64,000 nucleotides of DNA, from contig NZ_CP041666.1 in NCBI RefSeq assembly GCF_007301515.1, forward strand, positions 1,922,001-1,986,000, read 5' to 3'. The notes under the pieces are model-generated. The model saw only the letters and a list, made by a program, of their open reading frames with translations. It did not search any database and was not told the origin of the DNA. Made by a program: the position numbers and the translations under genes. This DNA is from Radiobacillus deserti (GTDB lineage: Bacteria > Bacillota > Bacilli > Bacillales > Amphibacillaceae). Position 1 is the stretch's first letter, and each line of letters begins with the position of its first letter. Positions 24,026 to 33,128 of this stretch are shown here, in pieces.

Positions 24026-26110
24026 TTACGAAAAATCTTGCATGCTTTTTTTGTCAATCTCGTATTTGTCCATTTTATAATAAAGATTTCGAATGGATAT
24101 TCCTAATATCTCAGCGGTTTTTGTTTTATTAAAATCCGTTTTACGATAAGCATCCGAAATAATTTGTTTTTCCACCTTCTCTAGGGACTCATGTAACGGA
24201 CGGTTTTCATATCCTACATGAAGGATAGATTCCTTTTGATTGTGTGGTTCAGTCTTTTCTAACCCGAGTTTTGGAATGTGTTCGCGCAATATGATTTCTT
24301 CATGAACTTTCATGTATATCATCGCTCGCCCAATCACATTCTCTAATTCACGGATATTTCCTGGCCAATGGTATTCCTTCAAATATTCAATGGCTTCTTT
24401 TGCAATGGATGTTACGTTTCGCCCGTAATCTTGGTTTAGCTTTTCGATTAAATAATGTGTAATCGCTTCTATATCCTCACTTCTCTCGCGCAATGGTGGA
24501 ATATAAATAGGCAATCGATTTAAACGATAGTACAAATCTTCTCTAAATTTCCCGTTCATAATCGCTTTCTCTAAGTTTGCATTCGTCGCTGTAATGATGC
24601 GAACATCGATAGGAACAGGTTTTGTACCACCAACCCGGACCACTTCATCCTCTTGTAGAACCCGAAGTAATTTTGCTTGCATATGTAGAGAGAGCTCTCC
24701 AATCTCATCTAAGAAGATACTTCCGTTATTTGCTTCTTCAAAATATCCTTTTTTTCCACCACGTTTAGCTCCAGTAAACGCACCTTCTTCATATCCGAAC
24801 AATTCACTTTCCAAGACGGATTCAGCAATTGCCGCACAGTTTACCCGGATAAATTTATTATGTCTCCTGTCACTCTTATTATGAATAGCATGGGCAAAGA
24901 GCTCTTTACCAGTACCGGATTCCCCTCTTAGTAATACGGTAGCTGGTGTTCTCGCCCCTACTTTGGCTTGCTCTATTGCCAGTGTCATTTCATTCGAAGA
25001 ACCAATGATATCATCAAACGTATATTTCGCTTCTAAGTTTCGAATAATTTGTCTTGCGCGTTTTAATTCATTCGTTAAAGTTTTAATTTCTGATACATCG
25101 TGCAGGACTCCTACACTACCTTTTAATTTTCCATCTACTATAATGGGTGCCACGTTCACTAGCACTTCTTTTTTGTTTGGTCCAACTTTCATACGTGCTC
25201 CACGAACAGGACGTCTCGTTTGGAGCACTTTCATATGCATGCTCTCCCCTTCTGAAATATCAACAGACGCAGGTTTTCCCACAATGTCTTCTTCCTTTAA
25301 ACCTGTTATTTTCGTGTAAGCAGGATTAATCATAATCCCAATTCCTTGATCATCGACAACGCTGATTGCTTCATCGGATGAGTGGAAAATCGCTTCAAGC
25401 ATTTTTTGCACTTCTTTAAGACCAGTTATTTGCTCAGCAAGCTCCACGACCTCCGTGATATCACGAAAAATTGCAAAGGCTCCACGCAAGTGATCATTGG
25501 AATCAATAATTGGAATACGAGTCGTAATTATTTTTTTTCCGTTTTCCAGAACTAGATGTTGGTTTACCTCTTTTTTGCGTAACCGTAACACTTGAGGTAA
25601 GCGAGTCTTATCTATTACTTTTCGAATTGGTTGATGGACAAAGTTTTCATAAGGAACCCCTACAATTTGTTGAGCACGCTTGTTTACAAATGTAACGGTT
25701 TCATGATCATCAATCACAATCATACCCTCATGTAAGTTATTCATAATCAGTTCTTGCATGGATGTCTGATTTTGAAACTGGTGAACTAGCGTTTCTTTCT
25801 CATACAATAACTCTGAAATAATATTTGCAACTGTTCCTGGAATCACCACTGTATGTCGATCTCGTTTCGCCAAAATTTGCTCCAATATGTATTCCTTACC
25901 GGTAGCCTCAATGACAATATCGATATCCTTCTCCAACCAGCTTGTCCAATCAGAGGCTGCTGATATTCCGTGTTTACGTGCAAGGTGAAGCCCTGGAGCT
26001 TTTTCGTCCACATCCACAATTGCAACAACTTCCATCTTTTCTGTTTCAAGAAGTAATTCCAATAGGGCTGTGCCACCTTTTCCAGCACCAATTATAAGAA
26101 CCCTTTTCAT
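24026..26110 (-). CDS. bkdR: Sigma-54-dependent activator BkdR
   Basis: Enhancer-binding regulator of 694 residues. An NAD-binding-like N-terminal domain (VLIIGAGKGGTALLELLLE, residues 1-110) is followed by two PAS domains (about 120-230 and 235-350). The AAA+ domain has GESGTGKELFAHAIH and the sigma-54 contact motif GAFTGA. A Fis-type helix-turn-helix (KTKTAEILGISIRNLYYKM) ends the protein. It should sense branched-chain metabolites and activate the adjacent sigma-54 promoter. Length and domain order match B. subtilis BkdR. The N-terminal Rossmann domain is typical of this subgroup and its ligand is not settled. Confidence 0.93.
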   Translation of the reverse strand: MKRVLIIGAGKGGTALLELLLETEKMEVVAIVDVDEKAPGLHLARKHGISAASDWTSWLEKDIDIVIEATGKEYILEQILAKRDRHTVVIPGTVANIISELLYEKETLVHQFQNQTSMQELIMNNLHEGMIVIDDHETVTFVNKRAQQIVGVPYENFVHQPIRKVIDKTRLPQVLRLRKKEVNQHLVLENGKKIITTRIPIIDSNDHLRGAFAIFRDITEVVELAEQITGLKEVQKMLEAIFHSSDEAISVVDDQGIGIMINPAYTKITGLKEEDIVGKPASVDISEGESMHMKVLQTRRPVRGARMKVGPNKKEVLVNVAPIIVDGKLKGSVGVLHDVSEIKTLTNELKRARQIIRNLEAKYTFDDIIGSSNEMTLAIEQAKVGARTPATVLLRGESGTGKELFAHAIHNKSDRRHNKFIRVNCAAIAESVLESELFGYEEGAFTGAKRGGKKGYFEEANNGSIFLDEIGELSLHMQAKLLRVLQEDEVVRVGGTKPVPIDVRIITATNANLEKAIMNGKFREDLYYRLNRLPIYIPPLRERSEDIEAITHYLIEKLNQDYGRNVTSIAKEAIEYLKEYHWPGNIRELENVIGRAMIYMKVHEEIILREHIPKLGLEKTEPHNQKESILHVGYENRPLHESLEKVEKQIISDAYRKTDFNKTKTAEILGISIRNLYYKMDKYEIDKKSMQDFS

Positions 26111-26243
26111 GCTCCATCCCTACTTTGCATTTTTTTGCACAGTTTCATGATAGCCTTTTCTGCACATTTTAGCAAGGAGGGTTTCATTTTCAATATGAAG
26201 TTGCTTTGCTATACTAAGAACATACAGAGAAAGGGGTCTATTA

Positions 26244-26483
26244 ATGAGAGTTATTGCCTTACTCATTCTTGTCATACCAGGGATTATCGCTACATACGGA
26301 ATCAAACTAATGCGTGATTCCATTTTTGGAGAGTTTCATTCTATTTTCTTACACATTAGTATCCAATTTGGTGTTGGACTCATTTTATTTTTAGCAGGAT
26401 TATCTTTTATTGCAGGCTTTATCTTACATCGTGATCGAAAAAGAAACTTAACAAAAGGTAGATTTATAAAGAAGAAGAATTAA
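26244..26483 (+). CDS. YqzF-like membrane protein (DUF2627)
   Basis: A 79-residue protein with two membrane helices (about residues 4-20 and 38-62) and a basic C-terminal tail. Length and arrangement match the DUF2627/YqzF family found upstream of bkdR in Bacillus. AAAGGGG precedes the ATG. It is divergent from bkdR and ends at its own terminator. Function unknown. Confidence 0.78.
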   Translation: MRVIALLILVIPGIIATYGIKLMRDSIFGEFHSIFLHISIQFGVGLILFLAGLSFIAGFILHRDRKRNLTKGRFIKKKN

Positions 26484-26484
26484 T

Positions 26485-26512
26485 AAAAGGCTAGTCCGCA
26501 GACTAGCCCTTT
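26485..26512. terminator. Terminator between yqzF-like gene and aspartokinase
   Basis: The stem AAAGGCTAGTC / GACTAGCCCTTT with a 4-base loop separates the two convergent genes. Confidence 0.8.
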
Positions 26513-26516
26513 CCAT

Positions 26517-27863
26517 TTAAAAGAACGCGTGATACAAAGCTTTTACAGCATCATCTAATCGGGAGGCTTTAATTCCAAACATCATGGAAACCTCAGATGA
26601 GCCTTGGTTAATCATTTCTAAATTAATGTTTTCCGAAGCAAAGGCATCTGTTGCCTTTTTCGCAATTCCTACAGTACTATCCATTCCTTCCCCTACAATC
26701 ATGACCAATGCTAAATCTCTGTCAATCGACACTGTATCCGGGTGTAATTCCTCATAAATACGGTTCATAACACGATCTTCTTTATCAGGTGTTAATTGAC
26801 TCGATCTAATGATAACAGACATATCGTCAATTCCTGAAGGAGTATGTTCGAAAGATATATGCTCATCCTCAAGAATATTTAACAATTTTCGCCCAAAACC
26901 TAATTCCCTATTCATCAAGTACTTACTTACATACAAACTTAAGAATCCACTATCACCAGCAATCCCTACAACTGGTGAATCTCCAGCTTTTTTGTCAGAC
27001 ACAATCATTGTACCTGGGCTGGAAGGGTTATTGGTATTCTTAATGCAAACCGGTATTTTTGCTTTAAATGCAGGGATCAAAGCTTCATCATGAAAAACAG
27101 AGAATCCTGCATAAGAAAGTTCCCGCATTTCTTTATACGTCAGGTGCGTAATTTTTTTCGGATTGTGTACGATGTTAGGGTTTACACTATAAACAGAATC
27201 AACATCCGTAAAATTCTCATATAATTCTGCCCGAATTCCTGCAGCAATAATAGAACCCGTAATATCTGATCCACCTCTAGGGAAAGTCATTAGCTTGCCT
27301 TCTTTTGTATATCCATAAAATCCAGGAATGACGAAAATCCCGTCTTTATTTCTTATCTTATATATTTCATCAAAGCTTTCTTCTAGGATTTGTGCACTTC
27401 CTGGTTCATCACTAACGATTATACCCGCATCTTTAGGGTTTAAGTATGTAGCATCCATGCCTAGAGACTGTAAATATGCACTTAGCACCTTTGCCAATGA
27501 ATCTTCCCCAATCGCTTTTAGCCCATCACGTTTTAATACATCTTCCCGATCATCGTTTAAAACGTAAAATACATCTTCTCGAATTTGGTCTACAATCTCA
27601 GCTGAATTTAGTTCGAGTTCATCTGTTATATTTTTGAATCGTTCAAGCACTTCATTTAACTCATTTTCGATTCCAGCATGTTGAAAGTAAGCATCCCCTA
27701 ATTCAATTAACATATCCGTGACTTTCTTATCCTCTTTAAAACGCTTACCAGGTGCAGACACTACGATAGCCCTGCGTTCTGAATCACTCTTTATAATATC
27801 GGCCACTTTTCTGAGTTGTTCTGCAGAAGCAACCGAACTACCACCAAACTTCGCTACTTTCAT
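26517..27863 (-). CDS. Aspartate kinase
   Basis: First enzyme of the aspartate pathway to Lys, Thr and Met. The 448-residue protein starts with KFGGSSVAS, has the nucleotide-site stretch FPRGGSDITGS, and ends with two ACT-type regulatory domains (about residues 300-448, including LVMIVGEGM and INQGSSEVSMMFGI). Length and single-gene organisation resemble the threonine/lysine-regulated class III enzyme (B. subtilis YclM) rather than LysC or DapG. No leader or lysine riboswitch is visible in the 214 bases upstream, so regulation is probably allosteric or from a simple promoter. Confidence 0.88.
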   Translation of the reverse strand: MKVAKFGGSSVASAEQLRKVADIIKSDSERRAIVVSAPGKRFKEDKKVTDMLIELGDAYFQHAGIENELNEVLERFKNITDELELNSAEIVDQIREDVFYVLNDDREDVLKRDGLKAIGEDSLAKVLSAYLQSLGMDATYLNPKDAGIIVSDEPGSAQILEESFDEIYKIRNKDGIFVIPGFYGYTKEGKLMTFPRGGSDITGSIIAAGIRAELYENFTDVDSVYSVNPNIVHNPKKITHLTYKEMRELSYAGFSVFHDEALIPAFKAKIPVCIKNTNNPSSPGTMIVSDKKAGDSPVVGIAGDSGFLSLYVSKYLMNRELGFGRKLLNILEDEHISFEHTPSGIDDMSVIIRSSQLTPDKEDRVMNRIYEELHPDTVSIDRDLALVMIVGEGMDSTVGIAKKATDAFASENINLEMINQGSSEVSMMFGIKASRLDDAVKALYHAFF

Positions 27864-28035
27864 TTTGACCTCTCCATTACATTGTTTTTGAACACTTCAA
27901 GAATAGTTTAAAGGTTCAGACAGTATAACTCAAATAGTATCATACTTTTCGTGTAATTTCCCTATGGAAACATGGATAAACCATTATTTTTATAAATAAT
28001 TTCTCTAGTGGTTAAAAATGTATGTCAATTGAACA

Positions 28036-28081
28036 GTAAAGTAGAAAAGACAAGCCAGATGGCTTGTCTTTTCTACTTTAC
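28036..28081 (-). terminator. Long-stem terminator after the LysM-CAP gene
   Basis: A 21-base near-perfect stem (one arm GTAAAGTAGAAAAGACAAGCC) with a 4-base loop overlaps the stop codon of the LysM-CAP gene. It is unusually long for a terminator and also isolates the aspartokinase gene downstream. Confidence 0.75.
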
Positions 28082-28677
28082 TTTTGAATAAACATTTGGG
28101 TCCAGTAGTTTCCATCTGCTACATACCCAACTCCGATATGTGTGAAATTTGGAGTTAAGATGTTCTTTCGATGTCCAGCACTGTTCATCCATGCATTTAC
28201 TACCTCTTGTGCAGAACGCTGTCCTCTAGCAATATTTTCGGCAGCACTACGATAAGAGATTCCGAAGTTTTTCATCATTGTAAATGGAGAACCATACGTT
28301 GGACTTGTATGATCAAAGTAACGACGATCATGCATGTCCTGAGATTTATATCGGGCAACTCTGGATAGTTCCCAATCTCCTTTTAATGGGCTCAAACCAT
28401 TTTTTGCTCGTTGCTGATTGGTTAGATCAATAACCTGTTGCTCAATGCTTTTTGTCGTATCAATATTAGGAATATTAAGTACTTGTCCTGGATAGATAAG
28501 ATTTGGATTCGATATGTGTGGGTTCGCTTGAATAATTTCTGATAGACCAATTTGGTATCTTTGGGCTATTTTCCACATACTGTCTCCACGTTGAACTGTG
28601 TACTTATCGGCAGCTGATACAGTTAAAGGCACAGCTAAGAAAAAGATAAAGAGAGCTGAAAATAGAATTTTTTTCAA
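28078..28677 (-). CDS. Secreted LysM and CAP (SCP) domain protein
   Basis: A 199-residue protein with a signal peptide (residues 1-22, ending VSAAD). One LysM domain follows (KYTVQRGDSMWKIAQRYQIG...YPGQVLNIP, about 24-70), then a CAP domain (about 78-198) with the conserved NQQRAKNGLSPL, AENIARG and WMNSAGHRKNIL motifs. Domain layout resembles Bacillus YkwD/YlbC and the SafA-type coat proteins, which bind peptidoglycan through LysM. The catalytic or binding role of the bacterial CAP domain is unknown. The ATG has GGAGGCG upstream. A sporulation role is possible given spo0A next door but is not shown. Confidence 0.85.
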   Translation of the reverse strand: MKKILFSALFIFFLAVPLTVSAADKYTVQRGDSMWKIAQRYQIGLSEIIQANPHISNPNLIYPGQVLNIPNIDTTKSIEQQVIDLTNQQRAKNGLSPLKGDWELSRVARYKSQDMHDRRYFDHTSPTYGSPFTMMKNFGISYRSAAENIARGQRSAQEVVNAWMNSAGHRKNILTPNFTHIGVGYVADGNYWTQMFIQK

Positions 28678-28771
28678 CGAAAAACGCCTCCTTCAAGAGA
28701 TACTCTTCGCTAATATAAATGGAAATATTCTTGAAAAAGGAGATTTTATGAAATTTTATTTACTCAAAAAT

Positions 28772-28817
28772 AAAAACCCTTCAAAGCTCATGATGTACAT
28801 GAGGTTCGAAGGGTTTT
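28772..28817 (-). terminator. Terminator after spo0A
   Basis: AAAACCCTT and AAGGGTTTT arms with an inner imperfect stem lie just after the spo0A stop; U-rich on both strands. Confidence 0.75.
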
Positions 28818-28820
28818 GCA

Positions 28821-29612
28821 TTAGCTTGCACGGTGTTCTAATCGTAGACGGTCTGCCACCATTGCAATAAATTCAGAGTTTGTAGGCTTCGCTTTTGAAA
28901 TGCTAACGGTATAGCCAAATAAAGAAGAGATGGATTCCATATTTCCTCTGCTCCAAGCTACTTCAATAGCATGGCGGATTGCTCTTTCCACTCTGGACGC
29001 TGTCGTATTATATTTTTTGGCGATGTCTGGATAAAGAACTTTAGTAATAGATCCTAACAATTCGATATCTTTATACACCATTGTTATCGCTTCTCTTAAG
29101 TACATATATCCTTTAATATGGGCAGGTACGCCAATTTCATGAATGATATGTGTAATGCTCGCTTCTAAATCTGGGCGTTTCGCTTCCTTCGTAATCGCAC
29201 TCTTAAATTTAGCACCATTGTTCTCTAATATTGGTGATTTTCCACCAACTTGTCTAATTTGCTCCCCAAGATTTTCTAAATCAAACGGTTTTAAAATAAA
29301 GTAAGATGCTCCTAAATCAACGGCTTTCTTCGTCACTTCTTCTTGGCCAAATGCTGTTAGCATAATAACATTCGGATAAGAGCTTCTTTCCATCTCACGA
29401 ATTTTACCAAGCACTGCTAAACCGTCTAAATGCGGCATTATAATATCAAGAACGACGACATCCGGTTCGAGCTCCTCAAGCATTTCTAAACATTCTTTTC
29501 CATTAAATGCCGTACCAATCACTTCAATATCCTCTTGGCTACTGAAATAATCTTCCATTAAATGAATAAGTTCTCGATTGTCATCCACCAAACATACTTT
29601 AATTTTTTCCAC
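28821..29612 (-). CDS. spo0A: Sporulation master regulator Spo0A
   Basis: Response regulator at the end of the phosphorelay, 263 residues. The receiver domain has the acidic pair DDN, the phosphoacceptor Asp in VVLDIIMPHLDG, and the conserved LKPFD Lys. A linker of about 25 residues leads to the C-terminal DNA-binding domain with ASRVERAIRHAIEVAWSRGN as recognition region. The GTG at 29612 with AAAGGAGGAC upstream gives the canonical N-terminus VEKIKVCLVDDN; longer in-frame starts lack a ribosome binding site. It follows spoIVB as in all Bacillaceae. Sigma-H-like promoter and 0A boxes are upstream. Confidence 0.97.
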   Translation of the reverse strand: MEKIKVCLVDDNRELIHLMEDYFSSQEDIEVIGTAFNGKECLEMLEELEPDVVVLDIIMPHLDGLAVLGKIREMERSSYPNVIMLTAFGQEEVTKKAVDLGASYFILKPFDLENLGEQIRQVGGKSPILENNGAKFKSAITKEAKRPDLEASITHIIHEIGVPAHIKGYMYLREAITMVYKDIELLGSITKVLYPDIAKKYNTTASRVERAIRHAIEVAWSRGNMESISSLFGYTVSISKAKPTNSEFIAMVADRLRLEHRAS

Positions 29613-29656
29613 AAGTAAGTCCTCCTTTATGTAATTCGCCTCTTGCTCCACGTTAC

Positions 29657-29685
29657 ATTTTCGACATAAGGATTAAAAATCCTTC
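29657..29685 (-). promoter_or_regulatory. Sigma-H-like promoter of spo0A with overlapping 0A box
   Basis: On the minus strand GAAGGATTT (29677-29685) and GTCGAAAAT (29657-29665) lie 11 bases apart. They fit the sigma-H pattern RNAGGAWWW-N11-12-RNNGAATWW with one mismatch. The Spo0A box TGTCGAA (29660-29666) overlaps the -10 element. It lies 45 bases before the GTG. This resembles the sporulation promoter Ps of B. subtilis spo0A. Confidence 0.65.
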
Positions 29686-29771
29686 TTTTCCGGAAAAAAC
29701 ATTGGATTTTTTTTGATTTGCTTTAAATATCTTTAGTTTTCTTCGTTTTTCGATTTATTGTGACAGTTGTT

Positions 29772-29778
29772 TGTCGAA
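29772..29778 (+). promoter_or_regulatory. Second Spo0A box upstream of spo0A
   Basis: TGTCGAA in the context TTTGTCGAATAA is a good 0A box, about 110 bases upstream of the first one. Multiple 0A boxes at spo0A are known in B. subtilis. Confidence 0.55.
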
Positions 29779-29804
29779 TAATCTTTACGTATTTATTATA
29801 CCAT

Positions 29805-29836
29805 AAAATAAGCCGGTGCCAATTGCTGACACCGAC
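29805..29836 (-). terminator. Terminator after spoIVB
   Basis: The stem GTCGGTGTC / GGCACCGGC (with G-U pairs) is followed on the minus strand by UUAUUUUAU. It separates spoIVB from spo0A. Confidence 0.75.
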
Positions 29837-29844
29837 TATTTTTA

Positions 29845-31131
29845 TTAGCTTGCTTTTTTCTGTTCATTGTTATAAATATCAATTCCTGCCTCGTGTAACA
29901 TCCATTCTATATGCACACCATATCCAGAAGTAGGATCGTTCACGAATACATGAGTGACTGCTCCAATAACTTTGCCGTTCTGAATAATGGGACTACCACT
30001 CATACCTTGAACGATTCCTCCGGTTTTTTCAAGTAATTCTTTATCGGTTACTTTCACAATCATTCCTTTAGTGGAAGGATAGTCCTGTTTTATAGAATTG
30101 ACAATTTGTACGTCAAATTCTTCCACTTTGTTTCCTTCTACAACGGTCAATATTTTTGCTGGACCTTCTTCGACTTCACTTTGTAAGCCAATTGGCATTG
30201 GTTTATTATATTTACCGCCTGATAGTCCATCCTTTAATTCTCCAAAAACACCAAATGGTGTATTCTCCTTAATGTTACCAAGTACATCTTCACCAGGTGA
30301 AAACTCTGCTTGTTTTTCACCTGGAGTACCATTTTTTCCTTTCGCAATCGACTTTACATTCGAACTCACAATGGTACCATTATGAACTTGAATTGGCTCT
30401 TTCGTGTCCATATCGGAAATAACATGTCCTAATGCACCATACTTTTTCGTCTTCGGGTGATAGAACGTCATGGTTCCTATACCAGACGCCGAATCACGAA
30501 TGTACAAACCGATTCGATATTTATCATCGTTGCTATCTAGCTTAGGTGTTAATTTAGTCTCGAACGTCTTATCTCCTCTTTTTACTGTGACCGTAAGTGA
30601 TTCATCATTTTCTCCTGCTTTATTCACATAAGGAGTAACTTCTTTCATTTTGTTTATTTTATTACCATTAATTTTCAAAAGAATATCCCCTACTTTAATA
30701 TCAGCTTCTTCACCAGGGGATACTTGTCCATTGCTTGTAGAAACTTGGTGATGTCCTACAACAAGGACACCTAGTGTGTGGAGATTGACCCCAATGGATT
30801 GTCCCCCAGGAATCACCTTCATATCTTTTAATACATTTACATCTACCTGCTTAATGGGTAGACCAGCCATCTCATATACAATTTTACTTGAACCTGCTTG
30901 TAAAGTCTGAAATTCTGATGAGTCAAGTGCTGTAATGACTTGGTCGCTATCTTCTTCTTTTATTTCTACTCCATCCCCCATTGTAGGCACGGCTATCGGT
31001 GAACTACTATCAACGGTGTTAATTTCATTCGGTATAGAAAGATAATTCTGTATTGGTGTAATAAATGGAATTGACAGGAAAGTCACAAGGAGTAAAATTC
31101 CTATGCCATTTCGGATTTTACGTTTGTTCAT
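29845..31131 (-). CDS. spoIVB: SpoIVB serine peptidase
   Basis: Forespore-secreted signalling protease that cleaves SpoIVFA and so triggers SpoIVFB processing of pro-sigma-K. The 428-residue protein has an N-terminal membrane anchor (residues about 8-26) and a PDZ domain (about 110-200, around KVGDILLKINGNKINKM). The S55 peptidase domain has GALGHVISD and the catalytic Ser in GGIVQGMSGSPIIQNG. The length matches B. subtilis SpoIVB (426). It lies between recN and spo0A as in all Bacillus. Confidence 0.95.
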   Translation of the reverse strand: MNKRKIRNGIGILLLVTFLSIPFITPIQNYLSIPNEINTVDSSSPIAVPTMGDGVEIKEEDSDQVITALDSSEFQTLQAGSSKIVYEMAGLPIKQVDVNVLKDMKVIPGGQSIGVNLHTLGVLVVGHHQVSTSNGQVSPGEEADIKVGDILLKINGNKINKMKEVTPYVNKAGENDESLTVTVKRGDKTFETKLTPKLDSNDDKYRIGLYIRDSASGIGTMTFYHPKTKKYGALGHVISDMDTKEPIQVHNGTIVSSNVKSIAKGKNGTPGEKQAEFSPGEDVLGNIKENTPFGVFGELKDGLSGGKYNKPMPIGLQSEVEEGPAKILTVVEGNKVEEFDVQIVNSIKQDYPSTKGMIVKVTDKELLEKTGGIVQGMSGSPIIQNGKVIGAVTHVFVNDPTSGYGVHIEWMLHEAGIDIYNNEQKKAS

Positions 31132-31296
31132 ATCTACACTCTCCTCATTCCTAACCCATACTTTTAACTTTTTTCTGTAATCCTAATTTGTACGTAATGG
31201 AAGGTTTTTAAACCCTGCAAAGATGAGAAATTGGGGGTATCATTTCCTCTGCTGGAAAGGGAAAAGATGTGCATAAATTCAAATTCTTCTGTGTAG

Positions 31297-31323
31297 AAAA
31301 AAATCACCCAATTGGGTGATTTT
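31297..31323 (-). terminator. Terminator after recN
   Basis: The perfect palindromic stem AAAATCACCC / GGGTGATTTT is followed by a U-run on the minus strand. It overlaps the recN stop codon. Confidence 0.82.
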
Positions 31324-33061
31324 AGTATTGATGAGATTCCTTAAACTTATGTGCTAAACTTAATAGTTCTTTCGCGTGTTGCTTGGTAGTTTCCGTCATT
31401 TCCGTACCTGTGATCATCCGACCTATTTCTTCCACTTTCATTTCAGAAGATAACTCTTTTAATTCTGTACTTGTTCGATTGTTGTCCACACGTTTTTCAA
31501 TAAGGAGATGGGTATCTGCCATAGATGCTACTTGTGGTAAGTGCGTAATGCATAACACTTGAGAGCCAGATGAAATGCCATAGATTTTTTCTGCAATCGC
31601 TTGTGCTACTCGTCCACTCACACCGGTATCTACCTCGTCGAAAATCACACTAGTAACTCCTTGATGCTTGGAAAAAATTTTTTTGAGTGCCAGCATAATT
31701 CGAGATAATTCTCCTCCTGATGCCACTTTTGAAATTTCTTTTAATGGCTCACCAGGATTTGTTGTGATCAAAAATTTAACGATGTCAAAACCATTCGGAG
31801 TTAAATGCGCCGGTATTTCTAAATCCACTACATCCGATTCCTTTGCTTGTCGTTTTTGAATATCGACAGCAAAAGATGCTTTTTCAAGATAAAGATCTTT
31901 TAATTCTCTTAATATTGCTTCTGTTAATTGACCAGCAGCTTCTTCCCTTAAGTTATGTAGCTGCTCTGCTTCTAAATACGTGTCGTGTGCAAGCTCTTTT
32001 ATTTCTTTCTTTAGTCGAGTAAGATGCGAATCTCTATTCTCTATTTGATCCAATTCTTCTTCAATGTCAATCGCATACTCTAGAATTTCAGTTACGGTGT
32101 GACCATATTTCTTTTTTAGGTTTTGTATTTCATTTAACCTTGATTCAATCACATTTAAACGATCTGGATCAAATTCTAATTGATCCAGTTGATTGCGTAG
32201 CTCGTACGTCATTTCTTCGATCAAATAATAATGATTCGAAAACTCTTCTTTTTTGGCTTTTACGGTTTCATCATGCTCTCCTGCAGATTCCAAGCCATTC
32301 AAAGCCACGGATAACCAATCTAAGGCTTTTTGTTCCCCGTACAAAGCTTGATAGGCGTCTTGGAGTCCTTGGAAGATTCTCTCAAAGTTGACGAGCTTGT
32401 TCCTCTCTTCCACAAGCTGTTCATCTTCTGCAGGATCCAATTCTGCTGCTTGAATTTCATTTAATTGAAAACGTAAAAGATCCAATCGTTGCGCCATTTC
32501 TTTTTCGTTATCGCTTAAAGAGGTATATCGTTTTTTTAAGGCTTCTAATTTATAAAATAAATCGTGATACTCCTCCAGTACAGGAAGAAACTCTTCTCGA
32601 CTATATAGATCTAACAATTCAATATGGCGATCTGAATCCATAAGGGATTGTGTTTCATGTTGGCTATGTATGTCAATTAATGATTTCCCTAATTCTTTTA
32701 AAATTGCTAGTGTAACCAGTTTTCCATTGACTCTACAAATACTTTTTCCAGAAGAGGTTATCGTCCGACTAAGTACAATCATCCCGTCTTCATTTTCTAT
32801 ATCGATTCCTAAGTGCATTGCTTTTTTGAAAATAGGATGTTGTCCATCTTCCACGATAAATAAGCCTTCGATTTCCGCCTTATTAGATCCGTAACGAACA
32901 AATTCCACAGATCCTCGTCCACCAGTCAAAAGCTCCACAGCATCAATTATGATGGATTTTCCCGCACCTGTTTCTCCAGTCATCACGGTTAGACCTTCTT
33001 TAAAAGTAATCGACAAGGAATCAATAATCGCAAAGTCTTTAATCGATAATTCTGTTAACAC
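31322..33061 (-). CDS. recN: DNA repair protein RecN
   Basis: SMC-like ATPase of 579 residues that gathers DNA ends at double-strand breaks. The N-terminal Walker A is VMTGETGAGKSIII, a long coiled coil spans residues about 155-370, the ABC signature is VASGGELSRIML, and Walker B is VIFDEVDTGVSG. The GTG at 33061 is chosen: it gives the canonical start LTELSIKDFAI and has AGAGG upstream; the frame is open 14 codons further. It follows argR by about 70 bases, the classic Bacillus argR-recN pair. Confidence 0.95.
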   Translation of the reverse strand: MLTELSIKDFAIIDSLSITFKEGLTVMTGETGAGKSIIIDAVELLTGGRGSVEFVRYGSNKAEIEGLFIVEDGQHPIFKKAMHLGIDIENEDGMIVLSRTITSSGKSICRVNGKLVTLAILKELGKSLIDIHSQHETQSLMDSDRHIELLDLYSREEFLPVLEEYHDLFYKLEALKKRYTSLSDNEKEMAQRLDLLRFQLNEIQAAELDPAEDEQLVEERNKLVNFERIFQGLQDAYQALYGEQKALDWLSVALNGLESAGEHDETVKAKKEEFSNHYYLIEEMTYELRNQLDQLEFDPDRLNVIESRLNEIQNLKKKYGHTVTEILEYAIDIEEELDQIENRDSHLTRLKKEIKELAHDTYLEAEQLHNLREEAAGQLTEAILRELKDLYLEKASFAVDIQKRQAKESDVVDLEIPAHLTPNGFDIVKFLITTNPGEPLKEISKVASGGELSRIMLALKKIFSKHQGVTSVIFDEVDTGVSGRVAQAIAEKIYGISSGSQVLCITHLPQVASMADTHLLIEKRVDNNRTSTELKELSSEMKVEEIGRMITGTEMTETTKQHAKELLSLAHKFKESHQY

Positions 33062-33128
33062 AAAAGAACACCTCTCCCACTTGTCCATAACATATGAAGA
33101 CAAAAAGCCATAACTAAAAATTTGTGTA

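Noticed and set aside
27864..28077. Lysine riboswitch or T-box before aspartokinase
   Set aside because: The 214-base gap has no aptamer-like structure and no T-box motif; most of its structure is the terminator of the next gene upstream.
28598..28870. Plus-strand open frame of 90 codons over the spo0A/CAP intergenic region
   Set aside because: It overlaps the spo0A terminator hairpin and both flanking genes antisense, and its sequence has no family-like features.
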